A stretch of DNA of 64,000 nt from Strigamia acuminata (GCA_949358305.1 OX442319.1:60001-124000), one strand, 5' to 3'. Positions 21,239 through 31,942 are shown, numbered from the stretch's first letter. Made by a program: numbers and translations. Notes: generated by a model from the sequence alone, not told the origin.

Positions 21239-22480
21239 TTCTTACTACGGTGAACACGAACTCATAGTGTGACCCGGAAACAAAATCTTTTTATTGTCTA
21301 TTTATTTATATTTTGTGTATGATATTATATTTCAAAAGGTTTGTACGAATGATATTGATAATTTTAAGTGATTTTAGAGATGAATTTTGAGGTTTTAAAC
21401 GTTTCTTGAGCGATTTTCGTAAAGTGAAACTAATCGCCATGTTCGTTCATTCGTGTTAGAATTTTAATTAGGTGAAAATATTTTAAACTAAAATTTTAAA
21501 TAATTAGAAGTAAAATTTAATGACACATTAGTGTGAAATAAAATGATTTTAAAGCATAAATAAGAAGTAATGAAAGTGCGAATGGCGGGGACGCGAAAGG
21601 ACCCAACGCGATCTTCGTTCATCTGCATTGAATTTTAATTAGGCTTAATAATTTAGGTAAAGTTTTAAAATTATAAAATGCTGAATTTAATAGCATAGTA
21701 GAGTAAATTAAAAATAAATTTCAAAGAGAAAATTTGGAAAATTTAGTTCTAACAACACGAATGATTCGGGACGCGATTGGGAAATTCATTACGAATTTTG
21801 TTAAAATTGAAAAAGTTTGATGAATGTAAATATTTTTCGATAGAAATTTGATTGAATTTTGATAAGAATAATTTATTGTAAATAAGTAAAATGGAATAAG
21901 TCGATGTTTGTTTTTTTGAAAATATTAATGATTTTTTAAAGAAAACTTGAAAAATGAAAGAAAAATTTAATTAATTTGAAATTCTTTTAGGAATTGTTAG
22001 AAGTTTGAAGTTTATTATGGAATATTTATTTACAATAGGAATAATTTTATTTATTAGGCATAATATAGTTGATATTATTTAATCGCATTTTGTTTCGTTT
22101 TATCATAAGTAGGTTGGAATCGTTCAGTGCTTAGTAACAGTGCGAAGGACCGTCAAATGGAAAATTCGAACCTTTCGAAGAAATTTAAGTTTGATTTTGT
22201 TTTGATTTATTTTTGTACTTTTCAATTTTTTTTTTCAAGGAACATGTAAAATAAACTATAGAAATACAAAAGATCTGTATAGATTAAACTAAAAGGGAGT
22301 ACATGTAAAAATTGTGAAATTTTCTTTTGATTTTGAGAAATAATTGTAAAACAGCTGAGTGATAACTTGTATAAAAAGCAAAGAGCAACCGAACATTCCT
22401 TAAGAATGTCCGACTATAAAAGAGACCTGTCTGGACCGAAATTTGTAATTTGGGGTCCAAATCACAGCAAAAAAGGGAGT
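21239..22480 (+). other. Gypsy 3' noncoding tract and polypurine tract
   Basis: 1.24 kb of AT-rich sequence without a long open frame separates pol from the 3' LTR. Two blocks, near 21420-21500 and 21590-21680, are loosely similar to each other (cgttcattcg/cgttcatctg ... ttttaattaggt/ttttaattaggc), suggesting an old internal duplication. AAAAAAGGGAGT immediately before 22481 is the probable polypurine tract. Confidence 0.7.
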
Positions 22481-23049
22481 TGTCACGTGTACGAACCGTG
22501 TCGATTAATGCGCGATTCGTAACACGTAATTTGATCCATTATTGGTTTAATGTTGCTAAATTTCGGCAACAGATGGCGTGGCGATTGGAAACCGTCATCG
22601 TCGTCTGTTAGACCGATCAATTCGATTAAGGGGAGAATAGGAGATTTCCTATGAACTGACCCACTCTAAGACAGCTCACTTAATCTTATGTTGCTTTTCA
22701 GAGAACATCAATTTAACTTACTAGCCTAATGTCGCCCGATAAACAAAGGGTACGGCTGACGGCTATCTTCTGATATTATGATTTATGCAATTTATCACCC
22801 AGTTGTAAAGTGTTATTTAGTTGTACTGAATTAATATAATATAAATGCCATTTCATTCAAGGTTAATAGTGATGATTTATTCGAGTTGTAAAGCGCACAA
22901 TTAATGAAGGTCGAACAGACTTGGTCTGTCCGATCTAATAAAGATCAGATTTGAATTTAAAATATAAAACAACGCCTCATTCTTTCTCTATCACTCAGTC
23001 AAACAACAGTTGCGTGGAACTCGGATTGAAGCCCAGAATCCACGTAACA
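22481..23049 (+). repeat. Gypsy 3' LTR
   Basis: A 569-bp LTR, matching the 5' LTR through about 22970 and then diverging in the U5 portion before sharing the last bases CCCAGAATCCACGTAACA. Confidence 0.95.
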
Positions 23050-26000
23050 ATACTTTGTGCGCAAGATCGCCGTATAGGTACGCGCACTTCACATCCAAAT
23101 GCGCGTCCTTCCACCCTTTAAGCACTACTAGCAGGCAGAAGAATAGGCGTATGAGAACAAAGTTGACAACAGGGCTAAATACTTCATCGTAGTCTACTCC
23201 TAACGTTTGGCGAAAGCCCTGTGCCACTAATCTAGCGCGATATCTGGCTGGTTTGCCTAGAGCATCTTCCTTCAGTTTGAAGAGCCACTTACACCCTAAT
23301 ATGGTTGTATTTTCCGGTTTAGGGACCTCTTCATAGACGCCTCTTTTTGCAAAAGTGTCTAATTCTTCATTAATGGCTTCTTGCCATTTTGTCGCATCCG
23401 GAAATCTCACAGCCTCTGCATAGCTGGTAGGGTCACGGCGACACAAATGCACTCTAGGAAGTGGTAATGGAAGATCCTCCAATTCGTATTCCATATTGCC
23501 AAAATAAAATAGTTCAGGATCATAAGGAATGTTATTCATGTGACAGAATTCCTCAACGTCACCTCTAGAACGTAATCGGAGTCCTGCTTCTGGGAAATAA
23601 TAGACATCTGTTTTTAATTTGCCGGGTTCCTGCACTTTGCGCAAATGTTCCTCCCTTTTCCAGTGTCTACACACAGTATCTCCACCAATGTAACGCCACT
23701 TATACGCAGTTGCTGCTCCAGTTGGAGGTGGACCATGGTGGGCTGCTTGATGAGCTTGTGGCGCATTTCCACGAGAGCCTCGACGAGCATTTACAAAACT
23801 CGGAGGTGAACCAGGTGGTGTATGACTTGGTGTATTGCCGGGAGTAATAACTGGACTCGGCACTGGTGTTATTACTGGAGTAATCAAAGGGGCTCGAATA
23901 GGAGATCCCGGAGTTGGAGTGGCTGGTGGAGTCCGGAATTGAGCACCCGCTGGGGTCGAATCGTCAGAGTCATAGTCCGTATCACATTCATCCTCTGAAT
24001 CCGGAAATTTGGGCCAATCAGTATATTGTAGACCGTCGTCTTCAAACCTCACTTGCGGTTGTGAAATGCGCAATGGTTGACGAATTTGTGACGATTGACG
24101 CGTTTGGTCCAGATCTGGTCCCATCCACGGTTGCTGTGGACCTCGATAATGATTAGAGCGCTTATAAGATTGCCGTTCATCAATTTGGACGTGAATGGAC
24201 TCGATGACCTTGTTGTCTGTCGGATTCCAGATGCGGTAGCCTCGCGTTGTGGTGGCGTATCCAATCAAGTAGCCCTCCCAAGCTCGTGGATCAAGCTTGT
24301 CCCTGCCAGGTGCTGTGTGATGAACCCAGCACTTGGAGCCTAACTTGCGCAGATGTCTGAGCGAAAGGGCACGTCGTCGCCACAGGATATAGGGCACCTC
24401 ATTTTTGAGACGAGAATGAGGACACCGGTTCTTTATGTACGAGAAAGTCACTGCGAATTCCGCCCAAAGTTCGTTTGGAAGTCCAGTTTCATCTAGTATG
24501 GCACGCGTGTAATCCGCCATGGTGCGGTTTATTCGCTCCGCTGTGCCATTCATAGCGGGGCTATGTGGATTGGTCCTTTGGGCCTGAATTCCGGTTTCTT
24601 TCAGATAGCGTTCAAATTCATTCGATATGAATTCTCCTCCTCGGTCAGTTCGGATGGCCTTGACTCGTTTGCCCGTCACTCGTTCAATTCGCGTGACGTA
24701 ATCCTTAAACAATCCAAATACTTGGGATTTTTGGGCCATCGGAAATATCCAGGCGTAGCGCGTGGCGTCGTCGATAATCGTTAGCACATAACGCGCGCCT
24801 CCGTAGGAAGTCGTTCTTGAGGCTCCCCACACATCCATGTGCAGGAGATCTAAAGCCTTGGTTGCAATGGGGTGCGCATCCGGCTTGTGAGAAATGCGCG
24901 TTGATTTCGCAATTCTGCAATGATTACACGAGAGTTCTTTGTTCACTTCTGCCGGCGTAACTCCGTAAACTTGTTCATTTCCGGCCAAAAGTTTCATAGC
25001 ATTGGTATGAAGATGACCCAATCTGCTGTGCCATATCCCAGTCGCATCCTTTTTGACCGTAGGCGCTGCAACTTTCTTTTGATTCGCCGATTTTGGATTC
25101 GGTTTGGAAGTTGTAGGAATTGCCTTTATTGTATCGGCAAAGGATGGGACTTGAGGTAAAGGATTGGTAGGAACAGGTACAGGAGGTGTCTTGGACTGGG
25201 TTACTTTGATTGGTACAGGTGGAGGAATTTCATTTGGCAAAGGAGGGAATTCGAGCCGAAAATCAGTAAAAAGTTCAGGATCTTTCGACTTTTTCTTTGC
25301 CCTTGGATACTGGATGAAATCCTCTTCTGTCGTGACTAATGTTCGGGTCGGAGCGGTCGACTGCGCAATAGGCACATCCATTGTTGATATCAACGTTGAA
25401 GGTGGGCACAAGCCGTCAACATAGTAAAGGCCGCCCTTTTCTTTGGCCCGAAGCATTGGATGCTTAATGTCGGATTTGTAGACATAAACGTCTCCATTCC
25501 AAATATGGATGTGATGTTTAGTTTTATCCATTTTTGACACTGAAATCAAATTCGCCTCAAATTTTGGCGCATACAACACATCTTGGAGATTTACGACACA
25601 TTCTACGTTGTTAGTCATGGAGATAATCTGGACTTTGCCCTTTCCTAGAACTTCGGAATGTCCTTGACCTAATGCTATGTTAAAGGGCACAACTTTAACA
25701 AAGTCCTGAAACCAAGCCTGGACGTGGCACACATGATCTGTTGCCCCACAATCCACGATCCATTCATGTGATTGCATGAAGTGAATTGTGGGCAACTGTT
25801 GCGGAGCACTTGCGAAAAAGTTTGTTTCTCGTCTTGCGCTGGAATTCCCCCTTGGTCTAGAATCATCTCGGTTTGAGTTCTTATTGCGTTTATGGCTTGA
25901 ACTCCTCGGCTTCCTTTGAAGTGAAGCTGCCGGTTGATTTTTGTCATCTCGGCGCGGCGGTAATGGACATTTATTTGCGTAATGGCCAAATTCCTGGCAA

Positions 26001-26710
26001 TTAAAACACTGCACCGAAGATAACGGTCGAGAGGGACGAGAACGATTTCTCCCACGTTGCTGTTTTTTACCAGCATAGGCACGTGGAGATTTAGAATTGT
26101 TTATGTCGCGCGAATCCATAGCTTTGAGTCGCATATGTTCCGCGAGCAATTGTTCAGACACTTTCTTTGGTGTAAATTCACCGTTGGGCAAGTGATATGT
26201 TGTGAATGAAATCTGTGAATATTCACGAGGCAATAAGTCCAAGTATTGGTAAGCGTGGTGATCAGGCGAAGTTATCTCTCCGATATCCTTCATTTGGCGG
26301 ACATGATAGTCAACGCGTCCTAAGAAGTCGGCCATATCTTCGCCCTGCTCTAGGCGCAAATTCAAAAATTCGCGGCGCATGGCTGCCTGTCGCGCACGAG
26401 ATGATGGCGCATAAATGTTGGCTAAGATGTCCCATGCTTCCTTCGGGGTTTTACAATCATCCAGCGCAGACTTCTTCGCCTCGCTTACAGAACAGTATAT
26501 TAAGCCTAATGCCTTGGCTTTACGACGCTTGTACTTCTTTTTCTCTTTGTCCCCAGCTGTTTTAAGGAAATCTTCCTCCTCTTCTTCCGTTACGTGTTCC
26601 CACAATTCCTCGCTTCGGAGTACCATGCGCATTGAGCGCTGCCAAAGTTCGTAGTTTCCTACGCTAAGGATGGGAAGACGTCCTGGATTTCCGTCTGCGG
26701 ACTTTGACAT
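23050..26710 (-). CDS. Copia A2 gag-pol, 5' part (gag, protease, integrase, RT start)
   Basis: Starts at ATG 26708-26710 and is open for about 1,220 codons until the gypsy insertion. Seen in order: gag core (about 1-200); CCHC knuckle C235-C238-H243-C248; protease motif DCGA at 320-323, with Cys where Ser or Thr is usual; integrase H561/H566/C595/C598 zinc motif; catalytic D626, D689 and E725 (35 residues between the last two); a Pro/Thr/Ser-rich linker near 890-960; and the first half of the reverse transcriptase up to AHKV. The frame continues at 14573. Cleavage of the polyprotein would yield capsid, protease, integrase and RT/RNase H that copy and insert the element. Apart from the gypsy insertion, no damage is visible. 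Confidence 0.95.
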
Positions 26711-27593
26711 GACGTGGAGTTACGAAACAATCCGTAGCAAAACACACTGGATGGAGAATGGTACAATTGGAGCACTTGACGGTCTCGGTGCACAATATCG
26801 CGTGGCACTACACAAATACGGCGCACTGATCGAAGCACTGTCAAAGCGGATATCAATCGAATTGGGCGACCACTTCTGAAGTGGTCAGATAACCCTAGCC
26901 AGCCAACACACAGGGGTCCGTTCGCCTGCCTGGAGGCGCGGGAGTACCTGTTGGCCACGGTAAGCACTGGCTAGGAATGAGTTAATGCGGTAGTTCCGAC
27001 TGGAACAGAAGAGCAAAAACTATTCTAAAGGGCCCCCAAAACCTTAAATATATCTTAAAATTAACAAGCTTATTACGACTACTGAAAAGGAATATTTGAT
27101 TAGTGCGATGAGACGTTGCGCCAATAATTGCAAAGCAAAAATGGCGTCGTTGCGCATTAAAATGCGAAAATCGTCGAAAATCGTAGTTTTTCTCGCCGAA
27201 AAATTCGAAAATTGTCGTGACAACGACCGTACACGGTGTACGAGGTCGGGATATCCAACAAATCGTCGTTCACGCTGTGTAAAGCGGGTTTCCAACGTCG
27301 AATCTCGTCGGAAAATGGCGAAAACCTGAAAATAAATTGAAATTCGTCTCGAAAATTGCGAAACCCGCAGAAATCCGGACGAAATTAAATGAAAAATCGT
27401 AGAGCTGGTCGTGCAGACTACGTGAGAACGTCGGCGTGTCGTCTCGAACGTTCTAGAGACGAAAATCGTCGCGGAAATCGGCGCAATCTGCAAATAGAAA
27501 ATTTATCGCAAATTCGCGAATTTCGCAAAAATGGCGATAAAAATTAGCGGTTTCGGCGTGCTGCAAGGATAGCAACCATCCTCTGCTACCACT
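26711..27593 (-). other. Copia A2 leader with initiator-Met primer binding site
   Basis: Untranslated leader. AACCATCCTCTGCTACCA at 27574-27591 is a perfect 18-base copy of the initiator tRNA-Met 3' end, so in element sense it is the primer binding site, two bases from the LTR. The LTR end itself repeats part of this sequence inverted (27595-27604). Confidence 0.9.
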
Positions 27594-28064
27594 TGTAGCA
27601 GAGGAGTGCGCTCACAGTATAAAATACTGTGTGTGGAAGCGAGTTTAAATGCCGAAACACGGCTAACATGAGCGCAATGACGTGCGCGCACCTCCAGCGC
27701 TTGGAAATGGTGGAAAATGAAGTCACTGCACTCTAAAGTGCTCATGAGTGACAAACACAATGTAAAAATAAACTAAATGTTTAATAAAAACGAAAATGCT
27801 TACATAATGTGGTCCATTTAGTTGGAGAAAATACATGAGTGCTTGCTGGCATGCAAGCGGCCATTGTGATTGAGAGAAAACATACAATTGACACCATCTG
27901 GTGTTGGAAAAAGTAAACTAATACTAACATGATGCAGGCAGCATTATGCCCAACGTTAAATAATGAAATAAATCCTAATAAATACACTAGGCTGCATAAT
28001 GCAGTAATACATTAAGAAATGCGCAAAACAAGTACGGAGGACTGTTTGGCATCGATAAACAACA
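27594..28064 (-). repeat. Copia A2 5' LTR
   Basis: A 471-bp LTR with no difference seen from 12744-13214. It is followed by the GATAA target duplication. Confidence 0.95.
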
Positions 28065-28374
28065 GATAAACGTTGTTGGTGCCAAACAATCGCGCGCTAG
28101 GGTGCACCGTGGATAAACAAACCCGTGTGACATCTGGTGACAAGTCCGCGAACAATTTCATTTCATTTCTAACCTACAAGTAGGCGGTTTAATCAAACCA
28201 ACCATCGGTTTATATTTAAAAAAAAACAAAACAAACAAGAGAAAAAAATAAAATAAAATAAAATAAAATAAAATAAAAGGAGTCGGCGTCAAAGGAAACC
28301 GTGGTAGCGGCGCCAACGGGACGAATCCGATCTATCAATAAGACGGGCGACCCGGAGCTGGCCGAGGAGGCGCG

Positions 28375-28411
<37 letters not shown>

Positions 28412-28610
28412 GCTTGTCTGTCTCGTTTCGAAGTTGACGGATATGTTGGTCGATTTCTTTTGTTTTATCATCTATTTTGTTGTTCATTCCCTCTCTTACA
28501 CGGTCGCGTCGAAACGTAACGACACCACCGCCCCTCGTTACGTCGTTCCCGGCAGCCGTCGCTCGCCCGACGCGCCCTCGCGCGCTCCCGTGTCCCCCGC
28601 ACGCGCCTAA
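28065..28610. other. Original upstream flank of the host gene
   Basis: This continues the sequence interrupted at 12738. A block near 28120-28150 (GTGACATCTGGTG...CGCGAACAATTTCATTTC) resembles blocks near 29775-29820 and 32097-32137, upstream of the two small paralogs, so it is probably shared 5' flank. A (TCTG)n run lies at 28375-28423. No gene recognised. Confidence 0.5.
28375..28423. repeat. (TCTG)n microsatellite
   Basis: About a dozen GTCT tetramers with one GCTT interruption. Confidence 0.95.
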
Positions 28611-28702
28611 ACGCGGTCACGTCGCAGAAGCGCGCCGATCCAGTGCCCCGATCAAAGACGTTTTGTTTCGATTTTATCGTCGCTGCGTGAGGAGAAGACA
28701 AA

Positions 28703-28734
<32 letters not shown>

Positions 28735-28931
28735 AGTTCGGAAAGAGAGTCGAGAGGCTGACGAGGAAGATGCGGGAGAAGACAAAAGTGGTCGCGTTGA
28801 AGTTGAACTTGACGAGGAAGAGGCTCGGGGGCCCGGGGACCGACCTGTACGAGTTGGGAGCGGATGAATTGGAGACGGTGGACGACGAGGACGAGTCGTT
28901 TGTTTGTAATAATAACGATGTAATGATGTAA
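28611..28931 (+). CDS. Possible small gene or terminal exon, unknown
   Basis: A plus-strand frame open for 106 codons to the TAA at 28929-28931. Its first ATG is at 28770, which would give only 53 residues. Upstream of that it includes a (GAC)n run read as poly-Thr. The distal part is Lys/Arg-rich and then acidic (TKVVALKLNLTRKRLGGPGT, then an Asp/Glu cluster), unlike random sequence. A splice acceptor could lie near 28620 but cannot be fixed. It may be the last exon of a plus-strand gene divergent from the finger family, or chance. No family recognised. Confidence 0.22.
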
Positions 28932-29065
28932 TAATAATAATAATAACAACAAAAACAACAACAACAACAATTACAATGATTAATGTGGATTTATTTATTT
29001 TTTTTTTTTTTTTTATTTATTTATTTTTTTTTATATATTTGAGACAATACAATAAAAGAAAAAGA

Positions 29066-29579
29066 TCAAATTAACGAAATCCTGTGCGCCTCCGTCCAAT
29101 GGCCAATCAGGTTGTCTGGAGAGGGTGTCTCCGCACAAAACGGACAGCGTCTGCCGTGTTGGTGCATCTGCCCCAATATCTAAAAGAAGGGGGGGAAGGG
29201 AGAAAGAAACGAATTAGTTGGTTGGTTAACTAGACGAAGGAGTTAAATGCTCACCAACGCTAGATGAGCGGGCTCGCGCGAATACATCCGTAGCAATTCC
29301 CGGATGGCCTCGTCCGCACCTTCACGGATGTCGTGTCGCTGTCGCCAGTGGCGGAAGATGTCCATGTAAAAGTAGCCGTCCGGGTCTGAAATAAATAAGA
29401 AAAATAAAAATAAAATAAAATAAAATATACGTAATAAAAGAAAATGAAAAAATAAAAAGAAAATGGACGACTAATAAGTAGATAAATAGATGTTTCTCAC
29501 CGTTTGGGTGCTCGCCGCACAAAACGCAGTAATACGACCTACCGCCCTCTTCTCTGTGTGGTGCTGGTGCTCCGTTCAT
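29066..29579 (-). CDS. Small two-finger C2H2-like protein, paralog 2
   Basis: Three coding exons with GT/AG borders: 29501-29579 (ATG 29577-29579), 29255-29385 and 29066-29179 (TGA 29066-29068). Product is about 107 residues. Finger 1 is built across the first intron: CVLC, 17 residues, then HWRQRH. Finger 2 in the last exon is CPFC, 11 residues, HWTEAH, i.e. C-x2-C-x11-H-x4-H. Intron phases (1 and 0) and the 131-bp middle exon are the same as in the paralog at 31426-31942 and match the corresponding exons of the large broken gene at 654-12232. The frame is intact. The family is not one I recognise. Finger spacing is atypical for TFIIIA-type C2H2, so DNA, RNA or protein binding are all possible. 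Confidence 0.7.
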
Positions 29580-29673
29580 CTTTCTTTCTTCCGTGTGGGA
29601 GACGAATAAAGAATTAATTAATTAATTGAAAATAAATTGGAAAGGGAGATCACACAAAGCATCAAACTTACTC

Positions 29674-29712
<39 letters not shown>

Positions 29713-29760
29713 AACGAAGACGATGTGGCGACGGGGACCGGGCGGATGATGAAACGCGCA
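29580..29760. other. Upstream flank of paralog 2 with (TTAC)n
   Basis: Presumed 5' UTR and promoter side of the small minus-strand gene. A CACTTACTTACTTAC... tetranucleotide run lies at about 29672-29712. No promoter element is assigned. Confidence 0.5.
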
Positions 29761-29929
29761 CTTGATCTACGTTGTCGTGACACTTGATGTCGAGACCGCA
29801 AACCATTTCGTCTGGACTACGGAGCGCCCGGAAATGCGCTGTACCGCGCTCGGTACAACGAGGAATTGTACGCGGGCGCGTGTGTGCAAAACATGCGGTC
29901 GATTAGCGACGTTCCCTCCGATATGCACT

Positions 29930-30178
29930 CGCCGAGCGAACGGGGTCGGCATCCCACGCCGAGAGAACCGTGCCGGAGAAAGAAAGTTGGAGTCGAAGCC
30001 AGCGAACGAGACTACCGGGAAACATCACGATCATCGTTGCGAACAACGTTGGCACGACAAAGACTTTAAAAAGACAGGCACGCTCGGGCACCCGGTGGAA
30101 GGCGAATCCTCTCGATGGCGCGTCCCATGCCGAGGGAACCGTGCCGGAGAAAGAAAGTTGGAGTCGAAGCCAGGCGGC
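29930..30178. repeat. Direct duplication of a 45-50 bp block
   Basis: A block containing GAACCGTGCCGGAGAAAGAA and GTTGGAGTCGAAGCCA occurs at about 29958-30002 and again at about 30128-30172, with few differences. Confidence 0.8.
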
Positions 30179-30809
30179 CGAATTCCGCCACCCGGAAGTG
30201 CGTTCGTGTCCAGTTGATCGGGGACGGAAAGAAGATCGTGGCTTGCGCGCCCAGAGACGGATGTTTGTTTGAATTTTAACGAGATGGAAAACGACGGAGT
30301 TTTGGTTGCCGGATTCGGTCGTAGCGGGGCACGCCGTTGGTGATGTTCCCGGCGCGCGATTCAAAGTGGTCAAAGTCGCTAATGTTTCGTTGTTGGCTTT
30401 GTACGGGGAGAAAAAGGAAAGACCGAGGTCTTAAAATGTGTTTTTTTTTTTGTTTGTTTGCTTGTTTAGTGGCAAATTTGAATTCGATCGAGTTTCAAAA
30501 ATGAATCGATCGAAACGTTAAAAACGAGACTTTAACGTAGAATTTCTCATTCGTTTTAATGGCGGCAACGACTTTTTGATCGGACGACACTATCGTTTAT
30601 TACAAACAAACAACGGGGTGGCGAGTAAACCGAGGGACTTCGGGCGCCGCGTTAGCATCCAAGAAACGATTAGCTCACCCGCGTGTTCATCATCTTTGCT
30701 CGCCGCCGAGAGGATTTGCCTTCCATCGGGTGCCCGAGCGTGTCTGTCTTTTTTGAAGTCTTTGTCGCGCCAAACGTTGTTCGCGACGATGATCACGATG
30801 TTTCCTCGC
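30016..30809. repeat. Inverted repeat pair, about 100-bp arms
   Basis: Left arm about 30016-30120 (AACATCACGATCATCGTTGC...) and right arm about 30707-30809 (reverse complement, several mismatches). No coding capacity seen in the arms. This pair interleaves with the pair at 30291-31218. Confidence 0.75.
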
Positions 30810-31218
30810 AGTTCGCCGACCTCGCGGTTTACCCGCTTCGCTCGTTGGATACGGAAGGTCGATCGGTTTATTTTTGAATTTTGGTCGCCGAGTTCGAATT
30901 TGCCGCCGAATTTGTTCGCGCGGTCTCTCGCCGTAATATGTTTTGTTTTTTTTTTTTTTTCTTTCTCGATTTTCTGTTTAATTTTTATTTATTTATTTAT
31001 TTATTTATTTATTTTTTTATTTATTAATTAATTAATTTATTTTTTTTTTTACGAACCAAAAAAAAAAACACATTTTAAGACCTCGGTCTTTCCTTTTTCT
31101 CCCCGTACAAAGCCAACAACGAAACATTTGCGACTTTGGCCACTTTGAATCGCGCGCCGGGAACATCACCAATGGCGTGCCCCGCTACGACCGAATCCGG
31201 CAACCAAAACTCCGTCGT
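30291..31218. repeat. Inverted repeat pair, about 155-bp arms
   Basis: Arms 30291-30445 and 31060-31218 are near-perfect reverse complements, separated by about 615 bases that include poly-T/TTTA tracts. The inner ends are poly-A or poly-T runs. No transposase-like frame lies between them. Confidence 0.88.
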
Positions 31219-31425
31219 CCGCCTCGTTAAATAACAACTACGATTAATGTGGATTTTTTTTTTGTTTTTATTTTTATTTTTATTCTTATTTTTTATTTTT
31301 AATTAATTAAAACAAATAAAAAGAAATGAAGAAGAAGTCATACAATACAAAAAAAAAACAAAAAAACAAAAAAACAAAAAAAGGTCAAATAAAATCGAAT
31401 GCACGGTCCACCGATGCTGTCTCCG

Positions 31426-31942
31426 TCATCCCTGGTGGGCGGTCGGTGCTTGAAATCTATGCGCTTCCACCCAATGGGTAGAGAGATCCTCGAAAAAGGG
31501 TGTTTCCGCGCAAAACGGACAGCGTCCGTCGTTGTGTCGGTACACCCGTCTCAGTGCCTTGAAAAAAAATAAAAAATAAAAAAAAATAAATTAGTTGACT
31601 AGTTAACTCGGCGAAGAAACTAAAAGCTCACCAATGCCAAACGAACGGAGTCGCGCGAATGGATTCGTAGCAGCCCTCGGGTGGAATCGTCCGCATCTCC
31701 GCCGATGTTATGGTACCGTCGCCAGTGACGAAAGGCATCTTTACAGAAAACACCGTTCGGTTCTGAAACGAGAAAAAATTAAAATCAAATAAAATATACA
31801 TAATTAAAAAATAAATAAATAAATAAATTGAACAACTGATAAGTAAATAAATGGATGTTTGTTTCTTACTGTCGGGGTATTTACCGCAGCACAAAGCGCA
31901 GTAATGTGACTTGCCGCCCTCTGCATGCTGCGCTCCTTCCAT
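31426..31942 (-). CDS. Small two-finger C2H2-like protein, paralog 3
   Basis: Three coding exons: 31870-31942 (ATG 31940-31942), 31632-31762 and 31426-31557 (TGA 31426-31428), all with GT/AG borders. Product is about 111 residues. Finger 1 begins HYCALC in exon 1 and ends FRHWRRYH in exon 2. Finger 2 is CPFC-x11-HWVEAH in exon 3. Exon 2 is exactly 131 bp and phases are 1 and 0, as in the paralog at 29066-29579, so the two are tandem duplicates in the same orientation 1.8 kb apart. Compared with the large gene, this is the finger module alone, with neither the long N terminus nor the acidic C-terminal extension. Function unknown. Confidence 0.7.

Larger units (their letters stand above)
14574..23049 (+). 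mobile_element. Ty3/gypsy retrotransposon nested in copia A2
   Basis: An 8,476-bp plus-strand element flanked by the 4-bp duplication ATAC (14570-14573 and 23050-23053) inside the copia polymerase gene. LTRs are 14574-15141 and 22481-23049. Order: 5' LTR, tRNA-Ala-like primer site, 0.8-kb leader, gag, -1 frameshift signal, pol in the order protease-RT-RNase H-integrase, 1.24-kb noncoding tract, polypurine tract, 3' LTR. That domain order places it in Ty3/gypsy (Metaviridae type). No envelope-like frame is present. All core domains are open, so it may be recently competent. The LTRs differ only in their last 80-90 bases. Confidence 0.96.
12744..28064 (-). mobile_element. Ty1/copia retrotransposon, family A copy 2 (A2), split by gypsy
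   Basis: A second family A element on the minus strand. Its 471-bp LTRs (27594-28064 is 5', 12744-13214 is 3') look identical, and it is flanked by the duplication GATAA (12739-12743 and 28065-28069). A gypsy element occupies 14574-23049. Without that insertion the copia is about 6.8 kb with one uninterrupted gag-pol frame of about 1,600 codons. It is therefore a recently intact element inactivated by another transposon. It lies about 510 bp upstream of the start codon of the large finger gene. Confidence 0.95.

Noticed and set aside
21239-22480. Envelope gene after gypsy pol
   Set aside because: No open frame of useful length and no signal peptide or membrane segment in any frame.
29762-30373. 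Overlapping 100-156 codon frames on both strands upstream of paralog 2
   Set aside because: They cover the duplicated and inverted repeat blocks, lack any recognisable domain and exist on both strands at once.
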